Origin: Deltaproteobacteria bacterium
Lineage (GTDB): Bacteria > Myxococcota_A > Polyangia > Polyangiales > JADJMO01
Assembly: GCA_016182965.1 (NCBI GenBank)
Contig: JACPFM010000011.1
Location: 16,666-80,665 of the forward strand
Direction of reading: 5' to 3'
Length of the DNA stretch: 64,000 nucleotides
Position numbers and translations under genes: made by a program. Shown here piece after piece: positions 1 to 9,028 of the stretch; position 1 is the first letter of the stretch, and each line of letters starts with the position of its first letter. Below the pieces are notes generated by a model that made no database searches, was not told the origin of the DNA, and saw only the letters and a list, made by a program, of their open reading frames with translations.

Positions 1-824
1 CACTCCTCGAACGTGCGCGGACGGATCCCGTACCGCGCCTCGAGGGTCGGGATGTCGGCGTCGTAGCCGACGCGCTCGAACCACTCGAGCATGATGGCGA
101 AGTCCGCGCTGTTCGCTCGGACCGCCTCGATGGGGATGCGCTGGTAGGTGATCGGGCGACCGAGCGTCCGGCCGATCGCCGCGGCCGCCTCGGGCATGGT
201 GACGCTGTCGCCGGCGATGTCGATCTCCTGACCGGCGAGCTTCTCCGCCTGCTGGAACGCGAGCGCCCCGAACTTGCCGATGTCGTCGACGGCGATCATC
301 TGCAGCTTCGTCGCCGGATCCATCGCGGTGACCAGCTTGTCGCCCTGCAGGAACCAGGGGCCGAGGAGGTTCTCCATGAAGAACACCGGCCGGATGATCA
401 CGTGCGACGGGAAGCCCATCGCCTTCACCGTCTGCTCGACGCGGTACTTGTTGTCGAAGTGCGGGATGCCGGTGGAGCGGTGGGCCGATCCGACCGACGT
501 GTAGACGAAGTGCCGGACGCCGCGCTCCTTCGCGAGCTTCGCGAATTGCTTGCCCTGCTCCTCCTCCTTCTCGACGCCGGCCTCCCAGGTGTTCTGCACG
601 GCGAAGACGCCCCACGCGCCCTCCAACGCGCGCTCGACCGACCCGGGCTCGTCGTAGTCGCCCTTGACGATCTCGGCGCCGAGGGTGGCGAGCTTCTTGG
701 CCGCGTCTCCCTCGGGCTTGCGCGTCATCGCGCGAAGCCGGAAGCCGCCGCGCGACGCGAGGTGTCGCAACACCGCGCCGCCCTGGTGTCCGGTAGCGCC
801 CGTGATGAGGATCGTGTTCGCCAT
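1..824 (-). CDS. NmrA-like NAD(P)-binding oxidoreductase (3' end outside window)
   Basis: The N-terminus reads MANTILITGATGHQGGAVLR, a Rossmann nucleotide-binding motif (GATGHQG) typical of NmrA/HSCARG-like atypical SDR proteins, which bind NAD(P) and act as redox sensors or reductases. Other family-like stretches are FVYTSVGSA and VIIRPVFFMENLL, where the Ser/Tyr catalytic pair of classical SDRs is not kept. The ATG is preceded by GGGAGG at good spacing, which fixes the start. About 274 codons are visible; the family is usually 280-310 aa, so only a short C-terminal piece lies beyond position 1. The substrate cannot be told from sequence. Confidence 0.85.
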   Translation of the reverse strand, partial: MANTILITGATGHQGGAVLRHLASRGGFRLRAMTRKPEGDAAKKLATLGAEIVKGDYDEPGSVERALEGAWGVFAVQNTWEAGVEKEEEQGKQFAKLAKERGVRHFVYTSVGSAHRSTGIPHFDNKYRVEQTVKAMGFPSHVIIRPVFFMENLLGPWFLQGDKLVTAMDPATKLQMIAVDDIGKFGALAFQQAEKLAGQEIDIAGDSVTMPEAAAAIGRTLGRPITYQRIPIEAVRANSADFAIMLEWFERVGYDADIPTLEARYGIRPRTFEE

Positions 825-970
825 GTGTTCCTCCCTTTCGGAGCGGGACATGGCAGCCGTGACGAGCGGGCCGGTCAATGCACGACTCGCGCGCCGCGGT
901 CGCGTCCCGCGCGAAGCGCGAGGCTTCGCTTCTCGCGGCGAGCGCGCGATTCGTTCGACTCCGCCTCGCG

Positions 971-3900
971 TCAGCTCAGGTTCTTCAAGAACCCGAGCCG
1001 GTGCGCGACGAGCACGTCACCATCGACGCGGACGCGCCCGTGCATGTAGAGATCGTGGACGTCGCCGCCCTTGGCGAGCTCGGCGAGGTCCTCGTCGGTC
1101 ATCGTGACGGTGGCGTTGGCGTCTGAGGCGATACCCTCCTTCACCGAGCCGGCGCCGCTCTTCAGATCGACCACCCACGCGGCGTCGGGCGACTTGATCT
1201 TGAACTGAAGGAGCGCGCCGACCTCCTTCACGAGGGCGGCGTTCTCGCCGAGCCGCTTGCCGAGCGCCTCGAAGATCGCCTTTGCCTGCGAGCCGCTCGG
1301 CGCCGGCGGAGGCGCGGAGGCGCCCCCACTCGCAACGGCGGCGATGCCCTTGTCGCGGACGGCCTGCAGCGCCTTCTTCGACTCCTCGGGCGTCATCGCC
1401 TTGAAGAGCACCTCGAGCTTCTGCGAGGCCATCACGTTGCCGGTGATCTTGAGCTTGCCGCCGAAGTAGAGCTTCTGCGCGTCGGCCTTGCCCTGCGTCA
1501 GCGCCATGAAGTCGGCGTCGCTGATCTCGAGCGTGCAGTCGGCCTTCGCCTCGCCGGCAACGACCTTGCCGTCCTTGAGGTCGACGACGTACGCGGCGTC
1601 GGGCGACTTCAGCCTGAACGCGTAGACGGTCTGCACCTTGGCCGCGATCTCGGGGTGACCGGCGAGGAACTCGCCCATCGCGGCGAAGATCTCGGCGCTG
1701 GTGGGCTCGCCGCCGCCGCCGGGGATGGTCGGCGGATCGGAGGCGACCTCCGCGCCGCGCGCGCGGCGCACCGCCTCGATCGCCTTCTGGCTCTCCTCGG
1801 GCGTCATGCTCTTGAACAGCGTCTCGAGCTTCTGCGAGGCCATGACGTTGCCGCTGATCTTCAGCTTGCCGCCGAAATAGAGCTTCTGCGGATCGGCCTT
1901 GCCCTGCGTCATCGCCATGAAGTCGGCGTCGGCGATCTCGAGGGTGCACTCGGCCTTCGCGTCGCCGGAGACGACCTTGCCCTCCTTCAGGTCGACGAGC
2001 CACGCGCTGTTCGGGCTCGTGAGCTTGAAGGCGAAGGTCGTCTGGACCTTCTGCGCGATCTCCGGGTGGTGCTTCAGGTGCTCGCCGATGGCGAGGAAGA
2101 TCTCGGTCGACGTGGGCGCGCCGGTGGGCGCGGCGGCGGCGGCGGCCTTTTCGGCCGGCTTCGGCTTGGCGGTCGGGATCTCCTTGTACAGCTCGACGGC
2201 GGCGTTGGAGATCACCACCTTGCCGCGCTCCACGGTGGAGCAGCGGACGACGATCCTGTCTTGCTCCTTCCACATCTCCGTCTTCAGCGTCTCGCCGGGG
2301 AACACGCTGTCGGCGAAGCGCGCCTTGATGCTCTTGAAGTAGCGCGCGTCGTTGTTCGCGAACTGCTTGATGACGTGGCGCGCGACGAACCCGTAGGTGC
2401 AGAGCCCGTGGAGGATCGGCTTCTCGAAGCCGAACGCCTTGGCGAACGACGGGTCGGCGTGCAGCGGGTTCCAATCGCCGGTCAGGCGATAGAGCAGCGC
2501 CTGGTTCGCGTCGGTCTTCTCGGTGATCACCGCGTCGGGCGCGCGCTCGGGCGCGACGTTCGCCTCGGTCTGCGGGCCGCGATCGCCGCCCCAGCCGCCG
2601 GCGCCGCGCACGAAGGTGGTGAACTCGTTGTAGGCCAGCTCGTCGCCGGTCGCCGCGTCGTACGCGGTCACCGCCTGCACGACGATGGCGTGGCGGCCCT
2701 TGTCGAAGATGTCCTTGATCTTCGCCTTGAGCTTCAGCTTCGCGTTGGGCGGCAGCGGGCGCTTGATCTCGGTGTACTGCTCGCCGTGGAGGATCTTGTC
2801 GAACCCGTAGTTGAGGCCGGGCGCCTTCTCGCCCTTCTTCGCCATCTCCATCATGGTGCGCATGACGGGGATGACGCCGAAGGTGGGCTCCACCTGGAAG
2901 CCGTCGCCGTGCATCTCGTAGACGAACTTGAGATCGTCCTGATCGAGCGGGTCCTTGCCGGCGCCGATGGCCAGCGCGTAGAGCGCCGCGTCGCGCTCGT
3001 CGTAGGACGACTGGATCTCGGGGAACTCGTAGCCGAGCGCCTCGTCGACGTCGATGAACTCGTTGCCGCCCTTCGACTTGGTCTGGATGTTGGCGAGGAT
3101 GGGCTGCATCGACGACGTGATGTCGGTCGGGTGCTCGGTCTTGCCGAAGTCGGTGACCTGATCCCACGCCTTCTGCACCATCTCGGGTGTGATGTCGCGG
3201 CCGACCTTGAAGGTCTTGCCGACGGTGCGCTCCCAGCGGAGCTTGCCGATGAAGCCGCCGCCCACCTCGAACAGGCCGCCGGTCTCCTTGCAGTCCTCGT
3301 GCACGAGCCACGCGGCGAGCGGCGCGACGTACTCCGGCTTCAGCGCGTCGATCAGCTCCTTGGGGAGCACCGTCTCGGTCAGGCGCGAACCGGCGATGGG
3401 CGCGATGGTGTTGACGTGGACGTTCTTCTTCTTGCCCTCGAGCGCGAGGGTGTTGGCGAAGCCGACCAGACCGAGCTTGGCCAGCGCGTAGTTCGCCTGG
3501 CCGAAGTTGCCGTAGATGCCGGCGGCGCTGGCGGTCATGAGGATGCGGCCGAAGCCCTGATCGCGCATCAGGTTCCACACCGCGGCGGTGCACTTGTACG
3601 CGCCGTTCACGTGGACGCGGAGGATGAGGTTCCAATCCTCCTCGGACATCTTCTGGAACGACGTGTCGCGGAGGATGCCCGCGTTGTTGATGAGGATGTC
3701 GACGCGCCCGAACGCGTCGAGCGCCGTCTTCACGATCTTGTCGCCGTCCTCGACGGAGTCGTAGCTCCCGACCGCCTGGCCGCCGGCGTCCTCGATCGCC
3801 TGCACCACCGCGTCCGCGGCGGCGGACGACCGGCCGCCTCCGTGCATCGACCCGCTGAGGTCGTTGACGACGACCTACGCCCCACGCGCGGCGAGCAACA

Positions 3901-3979
3901 ACGCGTGCGCGCGACCCAGGCCCGCGCCTGCACCGGTGACGATCGCGACCTTCCCATCGAAGCGGAGCTCGTTGGCCAT
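971..3979 (-). CDS. multidomain SDR / MaoC hydratase / triple SCP2 protein, interrupted by an in-frame amber codon
   Basis: This is a peroxisomal-multifunctional-enzyme-like protein (HSD17B4 type) of about 1002 codons. Residues 1-300 form a short-chain dehydrogenase with TGAGAGLG cofactor motif, NNAG, and the catalytic Ser-Tyr-Lys in ASAAGIYGNFGQANYALAK. Residues about 330-640 form a MaoC-like 2-enoyl-CoA hydratase double hotdog. Three tandem SCP2 sterol/lipid-carrier domains follow to the end, the first two nearly identical. The expected role is hydration and dehydrogenation of acyl-CoA or sterol side chains with built-in lipid carriers. The start MANELRFDGKVAIVTGAG is clear, but codon 35 is TAG where the family normally has Lys. 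The first ATG after it (3847) would lose the cofactor motif. Everything downstream is intact, so this is a very recent nonsense mutation or a base-call error. The gene is convergent with nothing and faces the NmrA gene head to tail. Confidence 0.88.
3875..3877 (-). other. in-frame amber (TAG) codon inside the SDR domain
   Basis: The codon follows LLLAARGA and precedes VVVNDLSGSMHGGG in the same frame. The family pattern is RGA-K-VVVND, so a single A-to-T change in AAG explains it. No frameshift is needed on either side. Confidence 0.85.
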
Positions 3980-4129
3980 GGCAGAACCTCTCGTTGTCGG
4001 GGAGCCGAGAGGGTACACCGCCGCGGGGCGGCGGGTGAGTGAACCGCCATTCAGCGGGAAACCCCGGCGGGACAAGGGCGCCCGGGCTCTGCGCCAGCCG
4101 GTGGCACTCCGCTTGCGACGCTCTCGCGC

Positions 4130-4375
4130 ATGCACGTGAGCACGCATCCGCAGCCGCGGCCCTCTCCCGACGTACCGCAGGTATTGCGCGCGCCGTCGCG
4201 TCCTGCGCGCTCGCCGGGGTCGCGTGCGCCTCTGGGTACGCCGGGCGTGGGCGCGCCGCCGATCGCCGTGCTCGGCACGATCGCCCTCGCCGTCCTGGCC
4301 GTCCTGGTGCTGTACCTGATCGGGCGCCACCTCATCCCGGGCGAGGCCGATCTGTTCTGGCTCGGCGGCCGCTGA
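4130..4375 (+). CDS. small single-pass membrane protein (tentative)
   Basis: An 81-codon reading frame lies in the gap between the SDR start and the nhaA stop. The first 40 residues are Pro/Arg-rich and uninformative. The second half is one clear membrane segment (IAVLGTIALAVLAVLVLYLI) followed by a short charged tail. No ribosome binding site is obvious at the ATG, so the true start could be further in. I recognise no family. The hydrophobic segment and lack of any opposing gene are the only support; it may be spurious. Confidence 0.35.
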   Translation: MHVSTHPQPRPSPDVPQVLRAPSRPARSPGSRAPLGTPGVGAPPIAVLGTIALAVLAVLVLYLIGRHLIPGEADLFWLGGR

Positions 4376-4385
4376 TCGACGCGCC

Positions 4386-5840
4386 TCAGCGCTCGGCCTC
4401 CGCCTCCGCCTCTTCGGCGGTGGGCGCGACGGTCGCGAGATCGATGCCCCGCAGGAGCACCGTGGCCCCGAGCGCCAGGGCGATGAGCGCGGCGAGGCCC
4501 GACGCGACGAGCACCCCGAGCCGCGCCGCGGCGAGGATGGGGGCCTCCCCGAACGCGAGCTCGGCGATGAACAGCGCCATGGTGAAGCCGATGCCGGCGG
4601 CGATACCGACCAGCGTCAGGCCGCGGAGCGTCACGCCGCGCGGCAGCGTCGCGATGCCGAGTCGCACGGCGACGACGCCGGCCAGGACGATGCCGAGCGG
4701 CTTGCCGACGACCAGCCCGAGGACGACCCCGAGCACCAGCCGAAACGAGGTCTCGTCGAAGGCGAAGCCCTCGAGGGTCACCCCGGCGTTCGCGAGGGCG
4801 AAGAGCGGCATGATCCCGAACGCGACCCACGGGTGGAGCACCGCCTGCAGGCGGGTCACCGGCGAGAGCGCCTCGCGGCGCGCCCGCCCGACCTGGTCGA
4901 GCGACGGCCTCAGGTCGTCGGCGGGCGCGCCCTCGCGTACGTGGTCGCGCGCGCGAGCCGAGACGTCGTGCATCACCTCCGCGAACCCCTCCGGTCCGAA
5001 CCACGCGCGCGCCGGCGTGAGCAGGCCGAGGATCACGCCGGCGATCGTCGGGTGGATGCCCGCGCGCAGCACGCCGAGCCACACGACGAGGCCCGGCGCC
5101 ACGTAGAGCGCCGGGTTGCGTGCGCCGAACCGCTGGAGGATCAGCACCGCGAGGACGCCGACGGCGACGATCGCGAGGCCGCTCCACGCGAGCGCCGAAG
5201 AGTAGAACAGCGCGATCACCACGATCGCGCCGATGTCGTCGATGATCGCGAGCGCGAGCAAGAGGACGCGGATCGCGGGCGGGACGCGTCGTCCGAGGAG
5301 CGCGAGCACGCCGACCGCGAACGCGATGTCGGTGGCCATCGGCACGCCCCAGCCGCGCGACGCCGGCGTGCCCGCGTTGAGGGCGAAGAACGTGGCCGCG
5401 GGCGCGATCATCCCGCCGAGCGCCGCCGCGACGGGCAGCGCCGCGCGACGGAGATCGGCCAGCTCGCCCTCGTACATCTCGCGCCGGATCTCGAGGCCGA
5501 CGACGAAGAAGAAGATCACCATCAGGCCGTCGTTGATCCAGAAGTGGATCGACGCGCGGTGGACGAACGGGCCCACGCCGAGCGTCACCGGCGCGTGCCA
5601 CACGCGCGTGTAGCCGTCGCGCCACGCCGAGTTGGCCCAGAAGAGCGCGACGGCGGTCGCGACGAGCAGCAAGAGGCCGCTCGCCGCCTGCACGTGGAGG
5701 AACGTCTCGATCGGTCGGAGGATGCGGCGCGCCAGGTTGTGCGCCGATCGCCACGCCTCGGGGGGGCGAGACGCGCGCGACGCGGAGTCGTCGCGGGAAC
5801 GACGCCACCGATCGCCCTCGGATCCGTTCGAACGGCTCAT
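4386..5840 (-). CDS. nhaA: Na+/H+ antiporter NhaA
   Basis: An inner-membrane sodium/proton antiporter that exports Na+ in exchange for H+. The family signatures are all visible: [19 protein letters not shown], the transport site Asp pair in [15 protein letters not shown], and the [18 protein letters not shown] segment. Multiple membrane helices run through the whole protein. I chose the ATG at MSRSNGSEG (484 aa) because the 17 residues upstream are atypical; a start at 5891 is possible. The N-terminus is about 40 residues longer than in E. coli NhaA, and the C-terminus ends in a Glu/Ala-rich tail. It stands alone in its orientation, downstream of the lipoprotein and histidine kinase, with a gap of about 160 bp. 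Confidence 0.95.
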   Translation of the reverse strand: MSRSNGSEGDRWRRSRDDSASRASRPPEAWRSAHNLARRILRPIETFLHVQAASGLLLLVATAVALFWANSAWRDGYTRVWHAPVTLGVGPFVHRASIHFWINDGLMVIFFFVVGLEIRREMYEGELADLRRAALPVAAALGGMIAPAATFFALNAGTPASRGWGVPMATDIAFAVGVLALLGRRVPPAIRVLLLALAIIDDIGAIVVIALFYSSALAWSGLAIVAVGVLAVLILQRFGARNPALYVAPGLVVWLGVLRAGIHPTIAGVILGLLTPARAWFGPEGFAEVMHDVSARARDHVREGAPADDLRPSLDQVGRARREALSPVTRLQAVLHPWVAFGIMPLFALANAGVTLEGFAFDETSFRLVLGVVLGLVVGKPLGIVLAGVVAVRLGIATLPRGVTLRGLTLVGIAAGIGFTMALFIAELAFGEAPILAAARLGVLVASGLAALIALALGATVLLRGIDLATVAPTAEEAEAEAER

Positions 5841-5999
5841 CGCGGCCGCGCCCCGCCGCTCGGCTGAGGCAAAGCGCCACATGAGGCGCATTTGCGGTCA
5901 TCCGCGGCGAGCGGAGACGAAGGCATCGCCACGCGGTCCACCACCGCCACGTCAGCAGCAAGCGACACGCCACGTCGCATACACGACGCGACCGTCACG

Positions 6000-6443
6000 T
6001 CACTCCGCGGTGAACTCCCAGGGATACGTGATGCGCGCCTTGCCGCCGGTCGGCTTGGGGAAGGTCACGCTCTTGACGACATCGGCGATGCACTGCGCCG
6101 TGTCGTTCGGCAGCGTGGTCTCGTTGAGGATGACCGTCTCTTCGACAGCGCCGCTCTCGTCGACGGTGAAGCGGACGACGACCTTGCCGCTCGGTTGGCT
6201 CTTCTTCGGGCTCTTCTCGAGGAGCGCGTGGTAGCAGGCGCGCACCTCGTCCTTCTTCGCGGTCAGGGCCTTCTTCACCTCGACCGGCGCGAGCGAGCCG
6301 CCGTGGATCGCGCCCTTCGGCGCCGACTCCGGCGCGGGCCCGGACGAGGGGGCCGGAGCGGGGCTCGTCGGCGGCGGGCTCGACGCGCCGCACGCGCCGC
6401 ACGCAAGGGACATCGCGCAGAGGAGGAGCGGAAGGACGCGCAC
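6000..6443 (-). CDS. lipoprotein with AgmX/PglI (TonB-like) C-terminal domain
   Basis: The 147-aa product starts with GTG and a signal peptide ending in Cys residues (SLACGAC), so it is probably lipidated. A Pro/Ala/Ser linker (residues 23-45) follows. The C-terminal 90 residues read like the TonB-type domain of AgmX/PglI proteins: a VRACYHALLE helix, GKVVVRFTVDESGAV, and C-terminal VTFPKP. In myxobacteria this domain is common in gliding and envelope proteins, but its partner here is unknown. It lies only 13 bp after the hybrid histidine kinase stop and probably shares its transcript. Confidence 0.8.
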   Translation of the reverse strand: MRVLPLLLCAMSLACGACGASSPPPTSPAPAPSSGPAPESAPKGAIHGGSLAPVEVKKALTAKKDEVRACYHALLEKSPKKSQPSGKVVVRFTVDESGAVEETVILNETTLPNDTAQCIADVVKSVTFPKPTGGKARITYPWEFTAE

Positions 6444-6456
6444 GAGGAGCAGGGTA

Positions 6457-8868
6457 TCAGGCCGCAGCGCCGGACGGCGGAGCGGCGTGTGCGCCGCGCG
6501 AGCGCGCCGCGATCGCCTCGCGGAGCGCGCCCAAGAGCTCCGGCCCTCGGAACGGCTTCTGGAGGAAGCGAACGTCGTCGAGGGCGCGGCCCGCGAGGAG
6601 GCGGTCGGAGTAACCGCTCATCAGCACCACGGGCAAGGACGGATCTCGCGCGCGCAGCGATTGGTGCACGTCGACGCCGCTGCCGTCCGGCAGCGTGACG
6701 TCGAGCAGCACGACGTCGAACGGGCCGGCGTCGTTCACGCGCTGCTGCGCCTCCCGCGCGTCGGAGGCGACGGTCACGTCCCACCCCTCGGCCGTCAACA
6801 GCGTGCGCGCGACCGAGCGGATGCCCTGCTCGTCGTCGACGACGAGCACGCGCAGCCCGCCGCCTTCGGGCAGCCGGAGGGGCTCGGTCACGGAGACCTC
6901 CGGGAAGCGATCGGTGGCCGGCAGCCGCACGCTCACGGTGGTCCCCTGCCCCGGGCGGCTCTCGATCCGGATCTGCCCGGCGTGGGCGCGGACGATCCCG
7001 GCCACCGCCGACATGCCGAGACCGCGCCCGTGCGGCTTGGTCGTGAAGAACGGCTGGAAGACCTGCGCCGCCGTGTGCTCGTCCATCCCGCGCCCGTCGT
7101 CCTCGACGGCGACGATCACCTCGGCTCCCTCGGCGCCGACGCGCACATGGACGCGCCCCTCGTCTTCGATCGCCTGGACGGCGTTGAGCAGCAGGTTCAT
7201 CAGGACCTGGCGCAGCTGCGCCGGATCGCCGTCGACGAGCGGCACCCGCCCCGCGGCGACGCGCACCGAGACGCGCTGGGGCAGCGTCGGTCGGAGGAGG
7301 CGCAGGGTCTCCGCCGCGAGGACGGCGACGTCGACGTCGCGACGGCGCACCGGACGTCGCCCGGCGTACGCGAGCAGCTGGTCGGTGAGCTCGGCCGCGC
7401 GGGTCGCCGCCTCGTCGATCGCGAGCAGCGCTTCGACCTGGTCGGACCCGCCGTCGACGCGCGCGAGCTCGGCGTTCGCGCGGATGATCGTCAGCAGGTT
7501 GTTGAAGTCGTGCGCGACGCCGCCGGCGAGCATGCCGAGCTCCGCGAGCCGCTTGCTGCGCTCCAGCTCCCGCTCGAGCGCGACGCGGCGCTCCCGCTCC
7601 TGATGCCGCGCGGTGACGTCGCCCCGGAGGCCCACCGCGCGGACCGGCCGCCCGTCCGGCGACGGGGCTACGCGCGCGCGCTCGAACATCCACTTCTCGG
7701 CGTCGCCGTCGCACACGCGGAGCTCGAGGTCCCAGCCCTCGCGCTCGCCGCGCGCGCACGCACGCGCGGCCTCCTCGAGGAGGGCGCGATCTTCCGGGTG
7801 GACGGAGGACCAGAACGTCGCGTGATCGACCCACGGAGCGTCCGCCGACTCGCGATGCGTGCGGACCCGCGCGGCAGGCAGATCGTGCTCGAACGCCTCG
7901 GACTCGGACGCCTCGAGGACGAGCGCGAGCCAGCGCTCGCGATCGCGGCGCACGGCCGCCTCGGCCTCGCGTTCCTCCAGGCTGGTCGCGATGAGCATCG
8001 CGGACAGGGACATCGTCGCGAGGAAGGTCCACAGCGACGCGACGTCGCCGTGCACGCTCCCCGAGCGGAAGGGCCCCGTCCCCGCCGCGGTGCCGATCAC
8101 GGCCGCAGCGGTGACCAGCGCGCTGGCGGCGGTCGCACCGCGCATGCCGAAGCGCACCGCGGCCCAGACCAGCACCGGGAACGGCAGCAGCGCGAGCGAC
8201 ACATGCGACCACGAGGCCGGCAGCAGCTTGCCGAACGCTATCGCGGCGATCGCCGGCGCGAGCACCGCGATCAGGGCGCCCTCGCCAGGGTGGCGCACGA
8301 CGCGACCGCACGAAGGCTCCGCGAACGCGAGGAGCAGCGGCGTGACGACGAGCACCCCGCCCGCGTCGCCGAGCCACCAGATCATCGCGGTGGTCAGCGC
8401 GCGATCGCCGGGCAGCCCCGCGAGCGCGGCGAGGCACGCGACGCCGCTGACGGCGGCGATCACCGTCGGGGCGGCGACCGCCGCGCCCACGAAGACGACC
8501 ACGTCGCGCACGCCGCGGAGGCCGCCGCGGAGACCGGTGCGTCGAACCAGCCACTCGGCGGCGAGCGCCTCGGCGGTGTTGCCGACCGCGAGCCCGAGCG
8601 CGAGGCTCGCCGAGCCGGTGAGCGTGTAGTTGGTGACGAACGCGCCGATGAACACGCCGACGGCCATGCGCCGCCCGCCGAGCCACAGCGCGGCGACGGA
8701 GAGGCCGGAGGGCGCCCACACCAGGGTCGCCGCCTCGTTGTAGTAGGCGAGCGTCAGCCCCAGTCGACCCGTGACGACATACGCGGTCGCGAGCAGCGCG
8801 ATCAGCGCGACGTCACGACCCGACAACGATCGACGAACGATCGTCTTCGAGCCTCCCTCCTCTGGCAT
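6457..8868 (-). CDS. MASE1-PAS hybrid sensor histidine kinase with C-terminal receiver
   Basis: An 803-aa membrane sensor. Residues 15-300 form a MASE1 integral-membrane sensor domain (AATLVWAPSGLSVAALWLGG). Residues 310-420 are PAS-like. The dimerisation and phosphoacceptor helix carries His453 in LAGGVAHDFNNLL. The ATPase has the N box LMNLLLNAVQAI and the G boxes DDGRGM and GRGLGMS. The receiver at 672-790 has DDE, phosphoacceptor Asp723 in LLDVTLPDG, and Lys771. It is expected to autophosphorylate and pass phosphate to its own receiver; there is no output domain, so a downstream partner is needed. No ribosome binding site precedes the ATG, although AGGAGGGAGG occurs just inside the gene. 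Three 11-bp direct repeats lie just upstream. Confidence 0.93.
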   Translation of the reverse strand: MPEEGGSKTIVRRSLSGRDVALIALLATAYVVTGRLGLTLAYYNEAATLVWAPSGLSVAALWLGGRRMAVGVFIGAFVTNYTLTGSASLALGLAVGNTAEALAAEWLVRRTGLRGGLRGVRDVVVFVGAAVAAPTVIAAVSGVACLAALAGLPGDRALTTAMIWWLGDAGGVLVVTPLLLAFAEPSCGRVVRHPGEGALIAVLAPAIAAIAFGKLLPASWSHVSLALLPFPVLVWAAVRFGMRGATAASALVTAAAVIGTAAGTGPFRSGSVHGDVASLWTFLATMSLSAMLIATSLEEREAEAAVRRDRERWLALVLEASESEAFEHDLPAARVRTHRESADAPWVDHATFWSSVHPEDRALLEEAARACARGEREGWDLELRVCDGDAEKWMFERARVAPSPDGRPVRAVGLRGDVTARHQERERRVALERELERSKRLAELGMLAGGVAHDFNNLLTIIRANAELARVDGGSDQVEALLAIDEAATRAAELTDQLLAYAGRRPVRRRDVDVAVLAAETLRLLRPTLPQRVSVRVAAGRVPLVDGDPAQLRQVLMNLLLNAVQAIEDEGRVHVRVGAEGAEVIVAVEDDGRGMDEHTAAQVFQPFFTTKPHGRGLGMSAVAGIVRAHAGQIRIESRPGQGTTVSVRLPATDRFPEVSVTEPLRLPEGGGLRVLVVDDEQGIRSVARTLLTAEGWDVTVASDAREAQQRVNDAGPFDVVLLDVTLPDGSGVDVHQSLRARDPSLPVVLMSGYSDRLLAGRALDDVRFLQKPFRGPELLGALREAIAARSRGAHAAPPSGAAA

Positions 8869-8900
8869 CGCGTAGCGGAGCGTAGCGCCCGCGCGCCTTC

Positions 8901-8933
8901 TTTCACGCGACTTTCACGCGACCCTCACGCGAA
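8901..8933 (-). promoter_or_regulatory. three 11-bp direct repeats upstream of the histidine kinase gene
   Basis: On the minus strand the unit is GTCGCGTGAAA, twice exact and once degenerate (TTCGCGTGAGG), with a period of 11 bp. They end 32 bp before the kinase ATG. The helical spacing suits a DNA-binding regulator contacting one face of the helix. The function is inferred only from position and periodicity. Confidence 0.5.
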
Positions 8934-8965
8934 AGGAACGCGCCGCTTACGCCGCGGTTGGCCAT

Positions 8966-8989
8966 TGCCGAGCACGCGCCTGCTCGGCA
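8966..8989 (-). terminator. hairpin downstream of the M16 peptidase pair
   Basis: A perfect 9-bp stem (TGCCGAGCA/TGCTCGGCA) with a 6-nt loop lies 40 bp after the stop codon at 9029. No T-run follows, so it is a candidate terminator or mRNA-stabilising hairpin rather than a textbook intrinsic terminator. Confidence 0.5.
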
Positions 8990-9028
8990 GTCGCGACACT
9001 GAATCGCGGCGGAACCGATCGATCGCGG

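Noticed and set aside
3875..3877. Pyrrolysine at the amber codon
   Set aside because: The position is a surface Lys in homologues, and pyrrolysine is rare outside methylamine-using microbes. A point mutation or base error explains it better.
1655..4042. Long plus-strand open frame opposite the SDR gene
   Set aside because: Antisense shadow caused by high GC; composition is Arg/Leu/Ala noise and no domain is visible.
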